From Diploptera punctata (Eukaryota > Arthropoda > Insecta > Blattodea > Blaberidae), in contig JASPKZ010004202.1 of NCBI GenBank assembly GCA_030220185.1, positions 2,271,001 to 2,335,000 of the forward strand: a stretch of DNA of 64,000 bases, given 5' to 3'. Position 1 is the stretch's first letter. Each line of letters starts with the position of its first letter. The notes under the pieces were generated by a model. It did not search any database. It was not told the DNA's origin and saw only the letters and a program-made list of their open reading frames with translations. The translations under genes were made by a program, and so were the position numbers. Below, piece after piece: positions 52,780 through 63,859 of the stretch.

Positions 52780-53150
52780 AGACTCCATGTTTCGCATCCA
52801 TATAATATAACTGGTAGAATAATAGTTTTATATATTTTTTGAAAGCAGTTGGGACGACAAGAGTCTCTGCAATGCATAATAGCACGCATTTCCAGAATTG
52901 AGCCTATGTTTAATTTCTTTGTGCATCTCATTCCTATTTGTGATTATTGTTCCTAGGTATTTGAATTCAACCACTACCTCAAAATTTCCCTCATTTGTCA
53001 TTAGCTATCATTACCATTATATAATGTATTTCTACGTGTGATCATATATTTAGTTTTATTGGTATTTACTTCCAGTCCTAATTTCTTGTTACTCAATAGT
53101 GTGTGCGTGTTGTCCTTTAGTATCTCCTCGCTATCGGCCAATAGTACTTC
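52780..53150 (-). pseudogene. RT-B fragment, inverted, more 5' part
   Basis: Minus strand from LLADSEEILKDNTHTLLSNK and KLGLEVNTNKTKYMITRRN to the GCETW box. Joined back-to-back with the preceding plus-strand piece. Confidence 0.8.
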
Positions 53151-53332
53151 CAGCAAAGGGATTACAAAAATTAAGATGGGGAAGATGATATAATTCAAGA
53201 CATTAAGATTTTAAAAATAAAAAACTGGATGAATGAAGCTCTCATCAAGGAAGTCTGGCCTAAGCTTCTGAAGGCGGCCAAGGCCCACATGTGGCTGTCG
53301 AGCTATTGATGATGATATATAGACTATATATA

Positions 53333-54262
53333 CAGGGTGAAAATTATTTAAACCGACAAATTCTGGGAGGTTGTAGGGGTCACCAAAACAAATATTTTTC
53401 CCTAATGCCATTTTTTCCTATGAGGGTTATTTAAACCGGTAGAGGGCGTATTACGCTCTTCACTTGTAATCACTGCAACTGCTGTTGATGGTAGGAATTG
53501 TTTTGTCCACCAGTGTAGTAGTGAATTGTATCTGTTTACTAATGGAGCGATACACCTGGAGTGAGTACACTGATATGTGTGGGCCGGTGTTGTTGGGGAC
53601 TGTTTAATTGGGACATATCTCCTACCTAGGCCATTTAATGGCAGGCACTATTACAATTTTCTCGCCAGAATTGCTGGAAGATGTCCCATTCCCTACAAGA
53701 CAACGCATGTGGTTCCAACATGACGGGGCGCCGGCACATTTCAGTCGTCGTGTGCGTCGATTCTTGAACCAACGGTTTTTAGAAAAGTTGATTGGCAGAG
53801 GTGGTCCTGTACCATGGCCTGCTCGATCCCCAGATATGACCCCTTTGGATTTTTTTTGTGGGGAGAGATGCGCAACCTTGTTTACACAACTCCTGTTGCA
53901 TCAGAAAGGGATCTGGTTGCCCGGATAGTAGCAGCAGCAAGAGTAATTACCGATACTCCTGGAGTTTTTGCCCGTGTTAGACAGAACATGATCCGCCGGT
54001 GTAACCTTTGTTTACATGTCAATGGAGGCATTTTTGAACCTCTACTGTAATTTAAGTAATTGCGTTGTGTTAATTTGTTGTCTCTTGGTAATAAAAAATG
54101 CAAAAGTGTTTGTAGGTTTAATTAATTTGCCGCCAGAGAAATCTTCCTCTACCGGTTTAAATAATCCTCATAGGAAAAAATGACATTAGGGAAAAATATT
54201 ATTTTGTTTTGGTGTCCCCTACAACTTCCCAGAGTTTGTCGGTTTAAATAATTTTCACCCTG
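53333..54262 (+). mobile_element. internally deleted mariner-like element with long terminal inverted repeats
   Basis: 930 bp, TA on both sides (53331-53332, 54263-54264). Termini begin 'cagggtgaaaattatttaaa'. Inverted repeats of about 115 bp (53333-53446 and 54146-54262) differ at around ten sites. The interior holds a truncated transposase start and its C-terminal catalytic part, so it depends on another copy. Confidence 0.9.
53541..54050 (+). pseudogene. mariner/Tc1-like transposase, N-terminus and DDE end joined
   Basis: ATG at 53541 gives MERYTWSEYTDM..., resembling the start of such transposases. The open frame 53608-53928 holds MWFQHDGAPAHFSRRVRRFL (second catalytic D), IGRGGPVPWPARSPDMTPLD (third). 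A T-run near 53855 shifts the frame, which then continues FLWGEMRNLVYTTPVASERD to the real end FEPLL at 54050. By my count 36 residues separate the two aspartates. The first catalytic D and most of the HTH domain are deleted. Confidence 0.8.
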
Positions 54263-54264
54263 TA

Positions 54265-54898
54265 TATCGGATATTCTGTAATAGGTATGCGGAAGAGCTT
54301 TTTTTATGTGCCGCATACCTTAAGCCATTGAACAGGGTTCAATGGATGAGATTATTTCTGTCATGAAAACAATTATATACCTAAGTGTGCTTTTATTGAC
54401 ATTCACTTCAATCTCAGGTTATAAAGATATTAATTTTGAAAGTCCGAAAGATTTTAGGGGTATTTAAGAGAAAGCTATAAAATGTGCTTGCGTCATGTTT
54501 TATATTAGTGATCGTCAGCCATAAATCTTAAGTTATTTTGTGAGCATTAAAAAAAATATCTTAACTCAGTAACTGTTCTCGTAAAATTGTAAGTAGGTGT
54601 TTTATGAGCACGATTCTTTATTACTAACAAGGTAACTGTCTACCACTGCACGCCGGAACCCATCTTTAACAAAACACAAATTTCTTCTGTTAGTTATTTG
54701 AATATTGCGGACCGCAGTGAAAACGGAATATTGTGTAACTGTTATTATTAGGTACATTGCATAATTAGACACACATTTAAGTGGTTTCTTTTTGTTCGTT
54801 TTCTTCTGATTTATTTAAAATATTAAATTAATTAAATCAACTGATGTATCCAAAAGGATACATTACGAATTTAAGGGTTAACTTCCTTCCAAAGAAGC
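54265..54898. other. no recognised feature
   Basis: Unclassified. Confidence 0.4.
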
Positions 54899-55004
54899 GG
54901 TGTGTTGTACCGAGGCCGTGTCCAAAAAAAATCTGCTGTTTTTAATTTCAAGACCCAGAAATTGAAGCCAGAATTCAGTAATGGCAACACGCTGTGTATA
55001 TTAG

Positions 55005-56515
55005 AATAGAATAGAATAGATTTATTTAGCCTGGTGGAGTTAAGGCCATGTGGCCTTCTCTTCCACTCACCAGGACAAACATATGTTACATATAAATACA
55101 AAAAAAATACAATAATAGTCATACTAAACAATTAATTATCATAAGTAATGCCACGAGTGATTTCCAAATTATCGATAAATTCACGACTCACGAAGTGAGG
55201 AGTGAATTTATCTAGAGAATTTGGAAATCAAGAGTGGCATTTGTTAGGACTATTTAACGAATAAAATTAAGCTCTTTACTCACAAATCATTATTTTAATA
55301 TAGTTACCGGTGTTTCAAAAATATTTATATAGTTAATGTAAACGGCGATGTTTGAAAACAAATTAGAAATGTGAGGTTATGTATGTTCACTGCAACTCGA
55401 TCATATTATTTATTGCCAAATAGGATCGCAATATTGTAAGAATGCACTCTAGTGGAGAAATAGTGAAACACATCAAACTATTATAATCAGCATTATAGGT
55501 TAATCATTTATATATTGAATAAACAACTCAATAAAAATCACTGAATCTATTCATTATTTGCTATATTCAATGTATTTGTTGGAGAAAAATAATGGTCTAA
55601 CCTGTTCAGAATATTAATAAAGGAGGAGCTTTCTTTATCACAAAAGCAGGAGCAGATAAAGATAAATCGATAAAGAGCGAGGTGAAACACGACTGTCATT
55701 GGTTGTAAAACAAAATTCATTGAAACGTGATTGGTCATTGACTAGCATTTGTGGCATGAGTTAAATAGTCTGTCAAATTGAATAATAATGAAAGTAATGT
55801 CTAATAATACAATGAAATTAAATACAATTTTAAAAAATTCAAGGTAAATAATAAACTATAATGAATTAATCTATCGGTTATTATACAAGGCATTATGGAA
55901 ATATATTAACGAATCTCAAATCTATTTTTATTAAATAATGAAAAAACACATTATTAATTTTTTAAAAGTAATATTAGTGAGTTGTTTCTGTTAATAATTT
56001 TATTTTCAATTTGTTTCTGAAAGATGGTAAGTTTGGCAGTCTCTGACATAGGGTGGAAGGGAATTCCATGTTCTAGCAAGAGAAACTGTAAAAGATTTCG
56101 AATAATAGGTAGTGTGATGAGGAGGGATATAAAGGACACTGTGCTCAAGGGATCGCGATCTAATTTATGTGTATCAGAGAGTCTAGTGAAGCGGTGTGAT
56201 AAATAATAAGGTAATGATGTGTGTAACATGTTATAGAGAAGGCATAGGGAATGGATGGTTCTACGATCTTGTAGACGAAGCCATGACAATTGTTCCAGGG
56301 ATGGTGTAACGTGATCAAATCTACGTATACCACAAATAAAACGTATGCAATAATTATGAACACGTTGAAGTCTTTGGGTAAGAACAGTATTTAGGTCAGT
56401 AAAAAGGGTATCACAATAATCAAAATGGGGCATTGCAAGTGTTTCTACTAACATTTTCCTTAGAGCAAACGGTAAACAATTTCTTATACGATTTAGCACA
56501 TGGGCTCCTGTTTTT
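55005..56515 (-). pseudogene. LINE-H, reverse transcriptase C-terminus and 3' UTR
   Basis: Minus frame 55954-56499 (181 codons) reads LNRIRNCLPFALRKMLVETL, PHFDYCDTLFTDLNTVLTQR, LQRVHNYCIRFICGIRRFDH, SLEQLSWLRLQDRRTIHSLC and SLPYYLSHRF. This is the C-terminal part of a CR1/Jockey-like RT. The 3' UTR runs to 'ccatgtggccttaactccacc' in sense and ends in a tattc repeat (55005-55020). Rep-2 interrupts the UTR. 5' part lost. Confidence 0.8.
55140..55780 (-). repeat. Rep-2 inserted in LINE-H
   Basis: Reverse copy of 51250-51870 with the palindromic end at the left ('gccacgagtgatttccaaat' paired with 'atttggaaatcaagagtggc'). Confidence 0.75.
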
Positions 56516-56764
56516 TACTTAGAGCGAAGTGGAATGAGGCGGGAGCAGCGCGGACGGCAGGAAGTTCGGGTTATCCACTCTACCAAGTCAGGAGTTATAT
56601 TACTTCCCTATAGTTTAAATGAGAAATTTGGCGCAGGATTTTAGTGTCTTGCAGTTAAAAATGGCAGATAAGTTTTTGGACACGGGCCTGATACACCACA
56701 ACGCTTCTCTGGAGAAATTTCAGCATGGTTCGGCATGAAACGATTGACAGTTCCCTCGTTAGTA

Positions 56765-57085
56765 AAGGTCGAGGGTTTTTTTTTAAACTGACCCAAACAT
56801 TTGTTAGGGCTCCGAACATTTTATTTGTATTCATAAAGTTTTATTTAAGGGGTAGAATTTGAATTGTAATATATTTTTAAAAATAGTAAGAATCTTGCTA
56901 TTAAAGGCACATTGGTGCTGGGGTCAATTCAGCCTCTAACGGAAATTAACACCAGACGCTTGCTCTGGGAGTAAAGCCGGCCGTCATGCAGGGCTGACAT
57001 AAAGTACCGATTGTCTAGAGAAAGTGCGACCCTTAATCTCCTATTACCCCAGTGCTTGCAGTGGGCTCACTTTACTTTTACAGTA
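56765..57085 (+). mobile_element. SINE-3, head lost
   Basis: Starts at 'aaactgacccaaac'. About 110 unrelated AT-rich bases (56800-56910) lie inside, then 'ggggtcaattcagcctctaa' to the end. Confidence 0.7.
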
Positions 57086-57089
57086 AGTG

Positions 57090-57215
57090 TGGGATAAAGG
57101 TTAATAAAACCAGCTAAATGGCTGGGAACCCGATATACTGACCACATATCGCCCCTATATATCCGTGAATAACAGGTGTGGTGAAGTCAGCAGCGTTCTA
57201 GTAGCTCAAGGATCT
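57090..57215 (+). mobile_element. SINE-4, 3' half
   Basis: Contains 'gctgggaacccgatat' and 'gaccacatatcgccccta', matching the SINE-4 3' half. Confidence 0.6.
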
Positions 57216-57233
57216 TATGGAGTTTTAATGTAA

Positions 57234-57235
<2 letters not shown>

Positions 57236-57308
<73 letters not shown>
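57236..57308. repeat. (TA)n-(TG)n microsatellite
   Basis: TA run passing into TG, immediately 5' of an RT-B copy. Confidence 0.95.
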
Positions 57309-57880
57309 AAATTAAACATAGGTTCAATTCTGGAAATGCGTGCTATTATGCATTACAGCGACTCTTGACGTCCCAACTCCTTTCAAAAAACGTTAAACTG
57401 AAAATATATAAAACTATTATTCTACCAGTTACATTATATGGGTGCGAAATATGGACTCTTACTTTAAAGGAAGAAAGAAGATTACTAGTATTTCAGAATA
57501 AAGTTCTTAGCAATTTTTTTTTTGGGTCAAAAAGAGTTGAACGGACAGGTGAATGGAGAAAACTTCATAACAGTGAACTACATGGTCTTTATAGGAAGCC
57601 AGATATAATAAGAAGAGTTAAGTCTCGTAGACTGCGATGAGCAGGACATGTGACACGAATGGGGGATGAAAGACGTGCATGGAAGCTTCTTATAGGTAAA
57701 CCAGAGGGAAAACGTCCAGTTGATAGACCAAGAATGAGGCGGGATAATAACATTATCCATGATTTGAGGGAAGTAGATTACGGTATAAATGGAATGATCG
57801 GTAAAAATCAGCTCAAGATAGGGATGTATGCTTATGTCCGCGCGGCCATGAACTTATGGATTTGATAGTGCCAGTGAGTT
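57309..57880 (+). pseudogene. RT-B 3' fragment
   Basis: Open frame 57365-57640 reads LLSKNVKLKIYKTIILPVTL, YGCEIWTLTLKEERRLLVFQ, KRVERTGEWRKLH and LYRKPDIIRRVKSRRLR. A stop replaces the next tryptophan, and 57650-57865 continues with GKRPVDRPRMRR and MNLWI. One stop and a short insertion separate it from a clean copy. Confidence 0.85.
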
Positions 57881-57884
57881 AGTC

Positions 57885-58060
57885 CAATGCCACCAGGCTG
57901 TCTTTTATAACATATCTGGCTTTCTCCTCTGGCATTGGCGAAAATGTAGGCCCTAACCCGATGAAATGATGGTGAAACGCCAGGAGAGTCCATAACCTAA
58001 ACCTAACCTAAATTCCAGACCATGGGCAACACACAGAAAAGGTTAAAAATACTATTCTGA
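57885..58060 (-). mobile_element. SINE-1 type-b tail fragment
   Basis: 'caatgccaccaggctgtc', 'ctctggcattggcg', 'cgccaggagagtcc' and 'aacctaaattcc'. No head. Confidence 0.6.
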
Positions 58061-58109
58061 AATATATAAAATAAGATAAAGTGAAAGTAGGCCTACAATC
58101 ATTTTTTTT

Positions 58110-58498
58110 TGTAAGCCCATGTTTTCCCTTAACAGAGATTTAGGCGCTATCCCCCTACAGGGAAGAATTTGAACCATACTAATTTAGTTACACTTGTTTT
58201 CGTATAGATTTCATTTGAGTGGTCCGTGGTCAGCGTTCCGCCTGATACTGACATCTAGGAAAACAAGGTAGTACTAGGACGGGAAAATTCGGTAAATTTT
58301 GCTTAGAGGCCTTTTCATTCAGGCTTAAGGATCTTTTACGAGCCTGAAAATCTTCAGACTCGGGACCACGGCTTATAGTCCCTCCCGGAGGACTTGCTCC
58401 ATGGATTTTTCCGTCCTAAAAATCCATCCGGCCGGGTTTGAACCCGCGACCCTCGGGACCAGAGGCAAGGAGCATAACCTCTAGTCCACCGCGGCCGA
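58110..58498 (-). mobile_element. SINE-2, full length
   Basis: Minus-strand copy with a small deletion before box B (gtttgaacccgcgac on the plus strand). Confidence 0.9.
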
Positions 58499-58539
58499 CA
58501 ATAAATTCTAATCTTAATAATGTGGTTAGCAAACGTTTT

Positions 58540-59115
58540 CGATTTGAAGAAAACACTCAAATTCCACAAAACACTTGAATTATTTCCCTTCTCTTACTTA
58601 GGAAGTGTATTTGCAGAGTATAAGAGTGACATTGATTCAAAATTACAAAAATATAATAAAATGAATGGGTAATACGAAGACATTTTGGTAAACAGTTGAG
58701 GACAGAGACAAAACTAAGATTACATAACATCACATCAAAAGCTGCCCTAAAATATGGAAGTGAAATTTGGATTTTAAATAAAAAAACTCTCATAAACTTC
58801 AAGTAAGCCAAATGCGCTTCTTACGATCATTGTTAGGAGTTAATAGACTGGATCACCAAAGGAACACTACTATCAGAGGAAAACTTGGAGTAACAAGTTT
58901 AAATGAAGATATACAAAGATACCAACAAGAATGGAAAAATCATCTGAGAAGAATGGCAAGAAATAGACTTCCAAAATTGGCATTCCAATATACCCCAACT
59001 GGACATAGGGACCAAGGAAGACCAAAACATCGGTGGAAAGATCAAGACCATCTTCGCTAGGTTTTACGTACAGGCCACATGGCCTAAAACGAATTTGTTC
59101 ATGATGATGATGATG
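58540..59115 (+). pseudogene. RT-K reverse transcriptase 3' fragment
   Basis: In pieces: FSYLGSVFAEYKSDIDSKLQ, KLRLHNITSKAALKYGSEIW, then open frame 58812-59060 MRFLRSLLGVNRLDHQRNTT, LRRMARNRLPKLAFQYTP, GRPKHRWKDQ. After the stop, VLRTGHMA in another frame parallels the TGHTA end of RT-C. GAT-repeat tail. Confidence 0.75.
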
Positions 59116-59144
59116 ATGATGAAGGAAAAATTCTTAATATGGTC

Positions 59145-59230
59145 TGACCGGTAATCGAGCCCGGGACCTAACTACAATGCCGGGACCTGAAGTCAGAAAC
59201 ACTGACCACTCGCCCTTGAGGCAGGTCAAG
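59145..59230 (-). mobile_element. SINE-6 tRNA-like head
   Basis: Plus strand 'gaccggtaatcgagcccggg' (box B) and 'actgaccactcgccc' (box A). Follows RT-K. Confidence 0.5.
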
Positions 59231-59584
59231 CCAGATAAAAGTAAAAGAGAAGAACCAATCTCTCAAGTGGTATAAATCTTGGTGAACCATAAGTCATTGA
59301 CGAAATGACCTGTTACATTATGTTTTAGAGCCGTAACCGTTTAAGATCACGAACGCCTGTGGGATGTTCACCTATCCATTATCTCGTTGACCGTGACATG
59401 GCACGGAAACACTTGAGCTTCTGCTTAACTGCACTTCACCAAAAACACAGTCTCATTCCTCAGTCACTCCGACTTTTTATTTCATCTTCTCTTGATTACA
59501 GGGACCTGTTTCATAAAACTACCAATCAGCATACACTGATAATTTAGGCTCCTAAAACTTGAAATGTGTTTTAAAACTGTAATT
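59231..59584. other. no recognised feature
   Basis: Unclassified. Confidence 0.4.
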
Positions 59585-60410
59585 AACTTACTCACTGGCA
59601 CTATCAAACCCGTATGTTCATGAGCTCTCCATACATCCATATCCTGAGCTAATGTTTTCCAATCATTCCGTGTTTAATCTACTTCCTTCAAATAATTTTT
59701 TTACAAATGCCCCAGGTTGTCTTTCGACATTCCTGGTTTATCTCCTGGCATGGCGTACTTGTAATCCACTTCTGAGGTCGGGGCGCCTGGAAGGCGGGGT
59801 TGCGTTGTCCCGATGATATGATGGGTGATGATGATGATAGTGGTGCGCCAGGAGAGTCCCTAATCCTAAGCTTAATCTAAGATGAATATGAATGATGATG
59901 ATTGCGATGGCCATATGATTTCGGGGATCGTTTGGACCTTAAAGTTTTCCTGACATTTGTCTTACAGGCGAGGAAAACCCCCGATAAAAACCTCACCCAG
60001 AAAAACTGTCCCGACCGGGGATCGAACCCGGGCACGCTGCGTGATAAGTCAGCACGCTCCCTCGAGACCACAGCGGTGGACAGTTAATATTATTCTGCCA
60101 CCTCATTCTTGGTCTGCCAACTGGGCATTTTGCCTCTGGTTTTCCTACAAGAAGCTTCCATGCACGTCTTTCATTTCCAATTCGTGCCACATGTCCTGCC
60201 CATCGCAGTCTACGAGACTTAACTATTCTTATTATATTTTGCTTCCTATAAAGACCATGTAGTTCACTGTTAAGTAGTCTTCTCCATTCACCTGTCTGTT
60301 CATCTCTCTTTGGTCCAAAAATTTTCCTAAGAACTTTATTCTCAAATACTAGTAGGCCTAATCTTCTTTCTTCCCTTCAAGTAAGAGTTCATGTTTCGCA
60401 TCCAAATATA
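59585..60410 (-). pseudogene. RT-B copy split by SINE-1
   Basis: 59585-59694 is the tail and 60083-60410 the part from GRPRMRW to the GCE(T)W box, both minus strand. The second part reads ARIGNERRAWKLLVGKPEAK then PVGRPRMRW. Confidence 0.8.
59695..60082 (-). mobile_element. SINE-1 with type-b tail, inserted in RT-B
   Basis: 59880-60082 is a normal SINE-1 head and middle (box B ggatcgaacccggg on the plus strand). 59695-59880 is the type-b tail in continuous orientation. It lies cleanly between two halves of RT-B, so head plus type-b tail moved as one element. Confidence 0.8.
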
Positions 60411-60805
60411 ATGACCATACTCCCAAGTCCCAGACTTGTCCTCCCTATCTAGTTCGCGTCCACATTCAAGGGTTCTCGGCCTAAAACCAACGCCTCTAGG
60501 GAGAAAGTGTTGGAGTTGCAACTTCGGGAATTGCTGAGCTACATAGTACATCAGATCGCTCATTCCTGACGATCCCACAGTTGGTCCACGGGCTCCTTGA
60601 GCCTAGCCGGGAGGACTGCTGTCGCAGATCCACCGACCGTTCCCCTGTTCTACCTGCAGGGACGTATCCTGCAGCCGTTGTGAGACCGGCTGGAGCTTGA
60701 ATCCTCAAGCCCCACAGTGTGAGACTTTAGTACATCCAGGTGCTCATCTCCTGGTGACCCCACAGTTTGTCCACGAGCCCGTAGGCTCGCAGTCTAAGAG
60801 ACTTA
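60411..60805 (-). other. GC-rich segment between RT-B copies, possible retroelement 5' end
   Basis: Much richer in GC than its surroundings. Contains an internal imperfect duplication: 'cccacagtttgtccacgag' at 60757 and 'cccacagttggtccacggg' at 60574, each preceded by 'tagtacatc'. It may be the 5' UTR of an endonuclease-RT element, but I see no proof. Confidence 0.35.
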
Positions 60806-61672
60806 CTTACTTACTTACTTACTCACTGGCACTATCGAAACCGTAGGTTCATGGCCGCGCGGACATAAGCTCTCCATACATCCCTATCCTGAGCCAATAC
60901 TTTCCAATCATTCCCTGTACAATCTACTTCCCTCAAATCATAGTTAATGTTGTTCTCCCACCTCATTCTTGGTCTACCAACTGGGCGTTTTCCCTCTGGT
61001 TTTCCTGCAAGAAGTTTCCATGCACGTCTTTCATTCCCCATACGTGCAACATGTCCTGCCCATCGCAGTCTACGAAACTTAACTGTTCTTATTATATCTG
61101 GCTTCCTATAAAGACCATGTAGTTCATTGTTATGTAGTCTTCTCCATTCACCTGTCTGTTCATCTCTCTTTGGTCCAAAAACATTTCCTAAGAACTTTAT
61201 TCTCAAATACTCGTAATCTCCTTTCCTCCCTTAAAGTAAGAGTCCATGTTTCGCACCCATATAATATAACTGGTAGAATAATAGTTTTATATATTTTCAG
61301 CTTAACGTTTTTTGAAAGGAGTTGGGACATCAAGAGCCTCTGTAATGCATAATAGCATGCATTTCCAGAATTGAGCCTATGTTTAATTTCTTTGTGCATC
61401 TCATTCCTATATTGTGATTATTGTTCCTAGGTATTTGAATTCAGCCACTTCATCAAAATTTCCCTCATTTGTCATTAGCTGTCCATTTCTATTATATAAT
61501 GAATTTCTACGTGTGACCATATATTTAGTTTTACTGATATTTACTTCCAGTCCTAATTTCTTAGTGTTACTCAATAGTGTGTGCGTGTTGGCCTTTAGTA
61601 ACTCCTCGCTATCGGCCAGTAGTACTACATCATCAGCATAAACTAACAGCTTATTAATACCATTCAGTTGAC
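60806..61672 (-). pseudogene. RT-B, longest 3' copy reaching the catalytic box
   Basis: Minus strand, 5' end within VYADDVVLLADSEELL (near 61610-61640). Then NTHTLLSNTKKLGLEVNISK, EVAEFKYLGT, GCETWTLTLREERRLRVFEN (61160-61399) and, after one frameshift, 60832-61206 with LRWAGHVARMGNERRAWKLL, GKRPVGRPRMRWENNINYD and MNLRFR. One of the best preserved copies: only two clear frame breaks. Confidence 0.9.
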
Positions 61673-61752
61673 TTAACTGTTCTATTTATATCTGATTTCA
61701 TATAAAGATTTTGTAGCTCACTGTTAAGCAGTCTTCTCCATTCGCCTGTCAT
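61673..61752 (-). pseudogene. second RT-B scrap
   Basis: Minus strand text TGEWRRLLNSELQNLYMKSD and following, upstream of LRWAGH. It abuts the 5' end of the preceding copy at 'agttaagtc', so the long copy landed in it. Confidence 0.7.
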
Positions 61753-62172
61753 TTTTGGCAATTTAAGAACAAATGTGATTCGCGGAAATAGATAAATGAT
61801 ACCTTGGAGTTACGGAAACAGTTTGGAGACAAATAAACATCGATTTTTAATCCTGTCTTTGATATTCCATGCGAATCAGATTGCATTAATTTGTCGGATT
61901 GAAGAAAATTCTATAAAGATGTTTTTATGCCTCAACACATGGCGCAGTGTGAGAAGTTAAGGTGAATGTTAGTACTAGACATTTCTTTTTGTCTGCCTAT
62001 ACAACAACAAGCCATTACACTCTGGAAAACCTGTCTACGACCTTGCTCAGCCTCCATAAAAGCAGTAACAATACATAACGTACAGTATCACGCAATCACA
62101 CAACATAGTCCAGAAATAATCTATTGTTTATCCAAATACACTTGACCTCACATAAAAAATACATAAATAATA
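61753..62172. other. no recognised feature
   Basis: Unclassified. Confidence 0.4.
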
Positions 62173-62460
62173 CTTCTTCTTCTTCCACGGTTTAGGCTTA
62201 TTTACTAGCCTGTTCCGGCTCCAAATTGCTGCTCTTTCCATCTTTTCCTTGGTCTTCCCAAACTTCTTCTTCCTCGTAGTGGGTAGTTGTATGCTGCTTT
62301 TGGTATTCTATTCTCAGTCATCCTTGCCAAGTGTTGTTTCCAGTTTGTTCTGTATTTCACTATTGTTGTGTTTAATTCCTCTACTTTTAGTTGTCTTATT
62401 TCTGTGTTATGTTTCTTGTCTGTTCTTTGATATCCTGCTATTTGTCTGAGGAATCTCATT
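62173..62460 (-). pseudogene. RT-I reverse transcriptase 3' fragment, best copy
   Basis: Open 84-codon frame (62205-62459): MRFLRQIAGYQRTDKKHNTE, IRQLKVEELNTTIVKYRTNW, KQHLARMTENRIPKAAYNYP and GRRSLGRPRKRWKEQQFGAG. GAA tail at the left. Ends where a SINE-3 head begins. Confidence 0.8.
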
Positions 62461-62550
62461 GGTCAGTTTAAAAATCCTGACCCCACCGGGACTTGAACCT
62501 TCCGACTTGTAGCGCAGTGCCTTAGCCACTACGCTACGGCATGCCCCCTG
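62461..62550 (-). mobile_element. SINE-3 head fragment
   Basis: 'tttaaaaatcctgacccc', box B ggacttgaacc, 'cactacgctacggc'. Body missing. Confidence 0.75.
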
Positions 62551-62751
62551 CTAAATATCTCATTTTGTTATTAAATGTCTCTGTCAAATTGTTGTAAAAA
62601 GTTAGGATTTCACTTATATTCCTAGAAATATCAGAGAATCTAATAACTTAATCTAGTTCGTCTCTAAATCTCATACTGGAGCCAATTCTAACCCGCAGCA
62701 GATATTTATTTCATCACCATCTCTATTAAGATATGGGCCATAAGGTCCGTT

Positions 62752-63215
62752 TTAGATTAGATTAGATTTGATTTATTTAGCCTGGTGGAGTTAAGGCCAT
62801 GTGGCCTTCTCTTCCACTCACCAGGACAAACATATATTACATCAGAATATAACAATCTTAATTAACTCTAATATTAAACACTAAGTAAAAATTTGATCAA
62901 AAGATAATATCTAATATACATATTACGATCTATAATGCAACCAGTTAATATTAGTTAAAATTAAGACTAAAACTAATAATAAAATGTATACAAGCAAGAC
63001 ATATTAAATTGTCCCTGTCTAGTGTATATAAAAAACAGGAAAATAATGAGATATAGAAAACTAATTTTACGATTATACAATATTTAAAAACAAAACAAAT
63101 AAAAATATTTGTTATTCTTTAATATTATTTTCATAAATAATTAAGTATATTATTATTGCTAAAAGAATACTATCAGTGAGGTGTATAAGTTAGTTTGTTA
63201 TTAAATAATTATTTT
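62752..63215 (-). mobile_element. LINE-H 3' UTR
   Basis: Begins (3' end) with a 'tagat' repeat and 'agcctggtggagttaaggcc', then runs parallel to 49986-51245 in reverse. No coding part. Confidence 0.75.
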
Positions 63216-63224
63216 ATAGCGCCA

Positions 63225-63480
63225 ATCAAAACTAGTCTCGCCGTCTCGTCGAGGATCGCAGTTGTATATTTTTCTGGTAATTGATGTTTTCTGGCATGCG
63301 TTGTACGTGCTCTCTCCAATTAACTTGATGTCTTCTTATTTTTTTCATTTCGTCTTTTAATTTGATGTGTGTTGAAACCAACCATGGGATCGAAAAAACA
63401 AATTCTAAATGTAAATGTTGATCCAATGTACGCCCATTGTATAACCTTATCATGTGGGATATAGGCCAATTAATATGCAA
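63225..63480 (-). pseudogene. RT-R C-terminal fragment, weak
   Basis: Frame 63232-63480 includes LKDEMKKIRRHQVNWREHVQ then RMPENINYQ, which fits the xxNWxxHVxRM segment of these RTs. The rest of the frame is not recognisable. Confidence 0.5.
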
Positions 63481-63730
63481 ATAAATATCCGCATTAATTT
63501 TTTTTAGATAAAACTATACATTTGCTACTTAAAGCACAAAAAGCACAAAAGAAGTTTTGATTATATTTATCCCAAGTAATTTATATTTAAAATCTGCGAA
63601 CTTGCATTACTTCTGCCATATATTGCAGATGTCATTCTAGGATTTCCGGAAGTATTAGAAACAGATGATAAATAGGCCTAGATAGCGATTTCGCATTTAA
63701 AAATTCCGCAGCAAGTACTAAAATACAGTT
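63481..63730. other. no recognised feature
   Basis: Unclassified. Confidence 0.4.
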
Positions 63731-63744
63731 TATTATTATTATTA

Positions 63745-63792
<48 letters not shown>
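63731..63792. repeat. (ATT)n microsatellite
   Basis: Left of a short RT-C end. Confidence 0.95.
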
Positions 63793-63793
<1 letters not shown>

Positions 63794-63859
63794 CTTCTTC
63801 TTCTTCCTTCCAAGTATTAGGCCAAGGCCTGTTACGATCCTATAGAAAATTTTCCGATC

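Larger units (their letters stand above)
54899..56710. mobile_element. probable DNA transposon shell (inverted termini) containing LINE-H
   Basis: About 54901-54960 and 56640-56708 are imperfect inverted repeats sharing 'ggacacgg' with a T-run beside it, and 'ttaaaaa' with 'gcagat'. The interior left after removing LINE-H (55005-56515) is short and non-coding, as in a miniature element. Family unknown. Confidence 0.5.
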
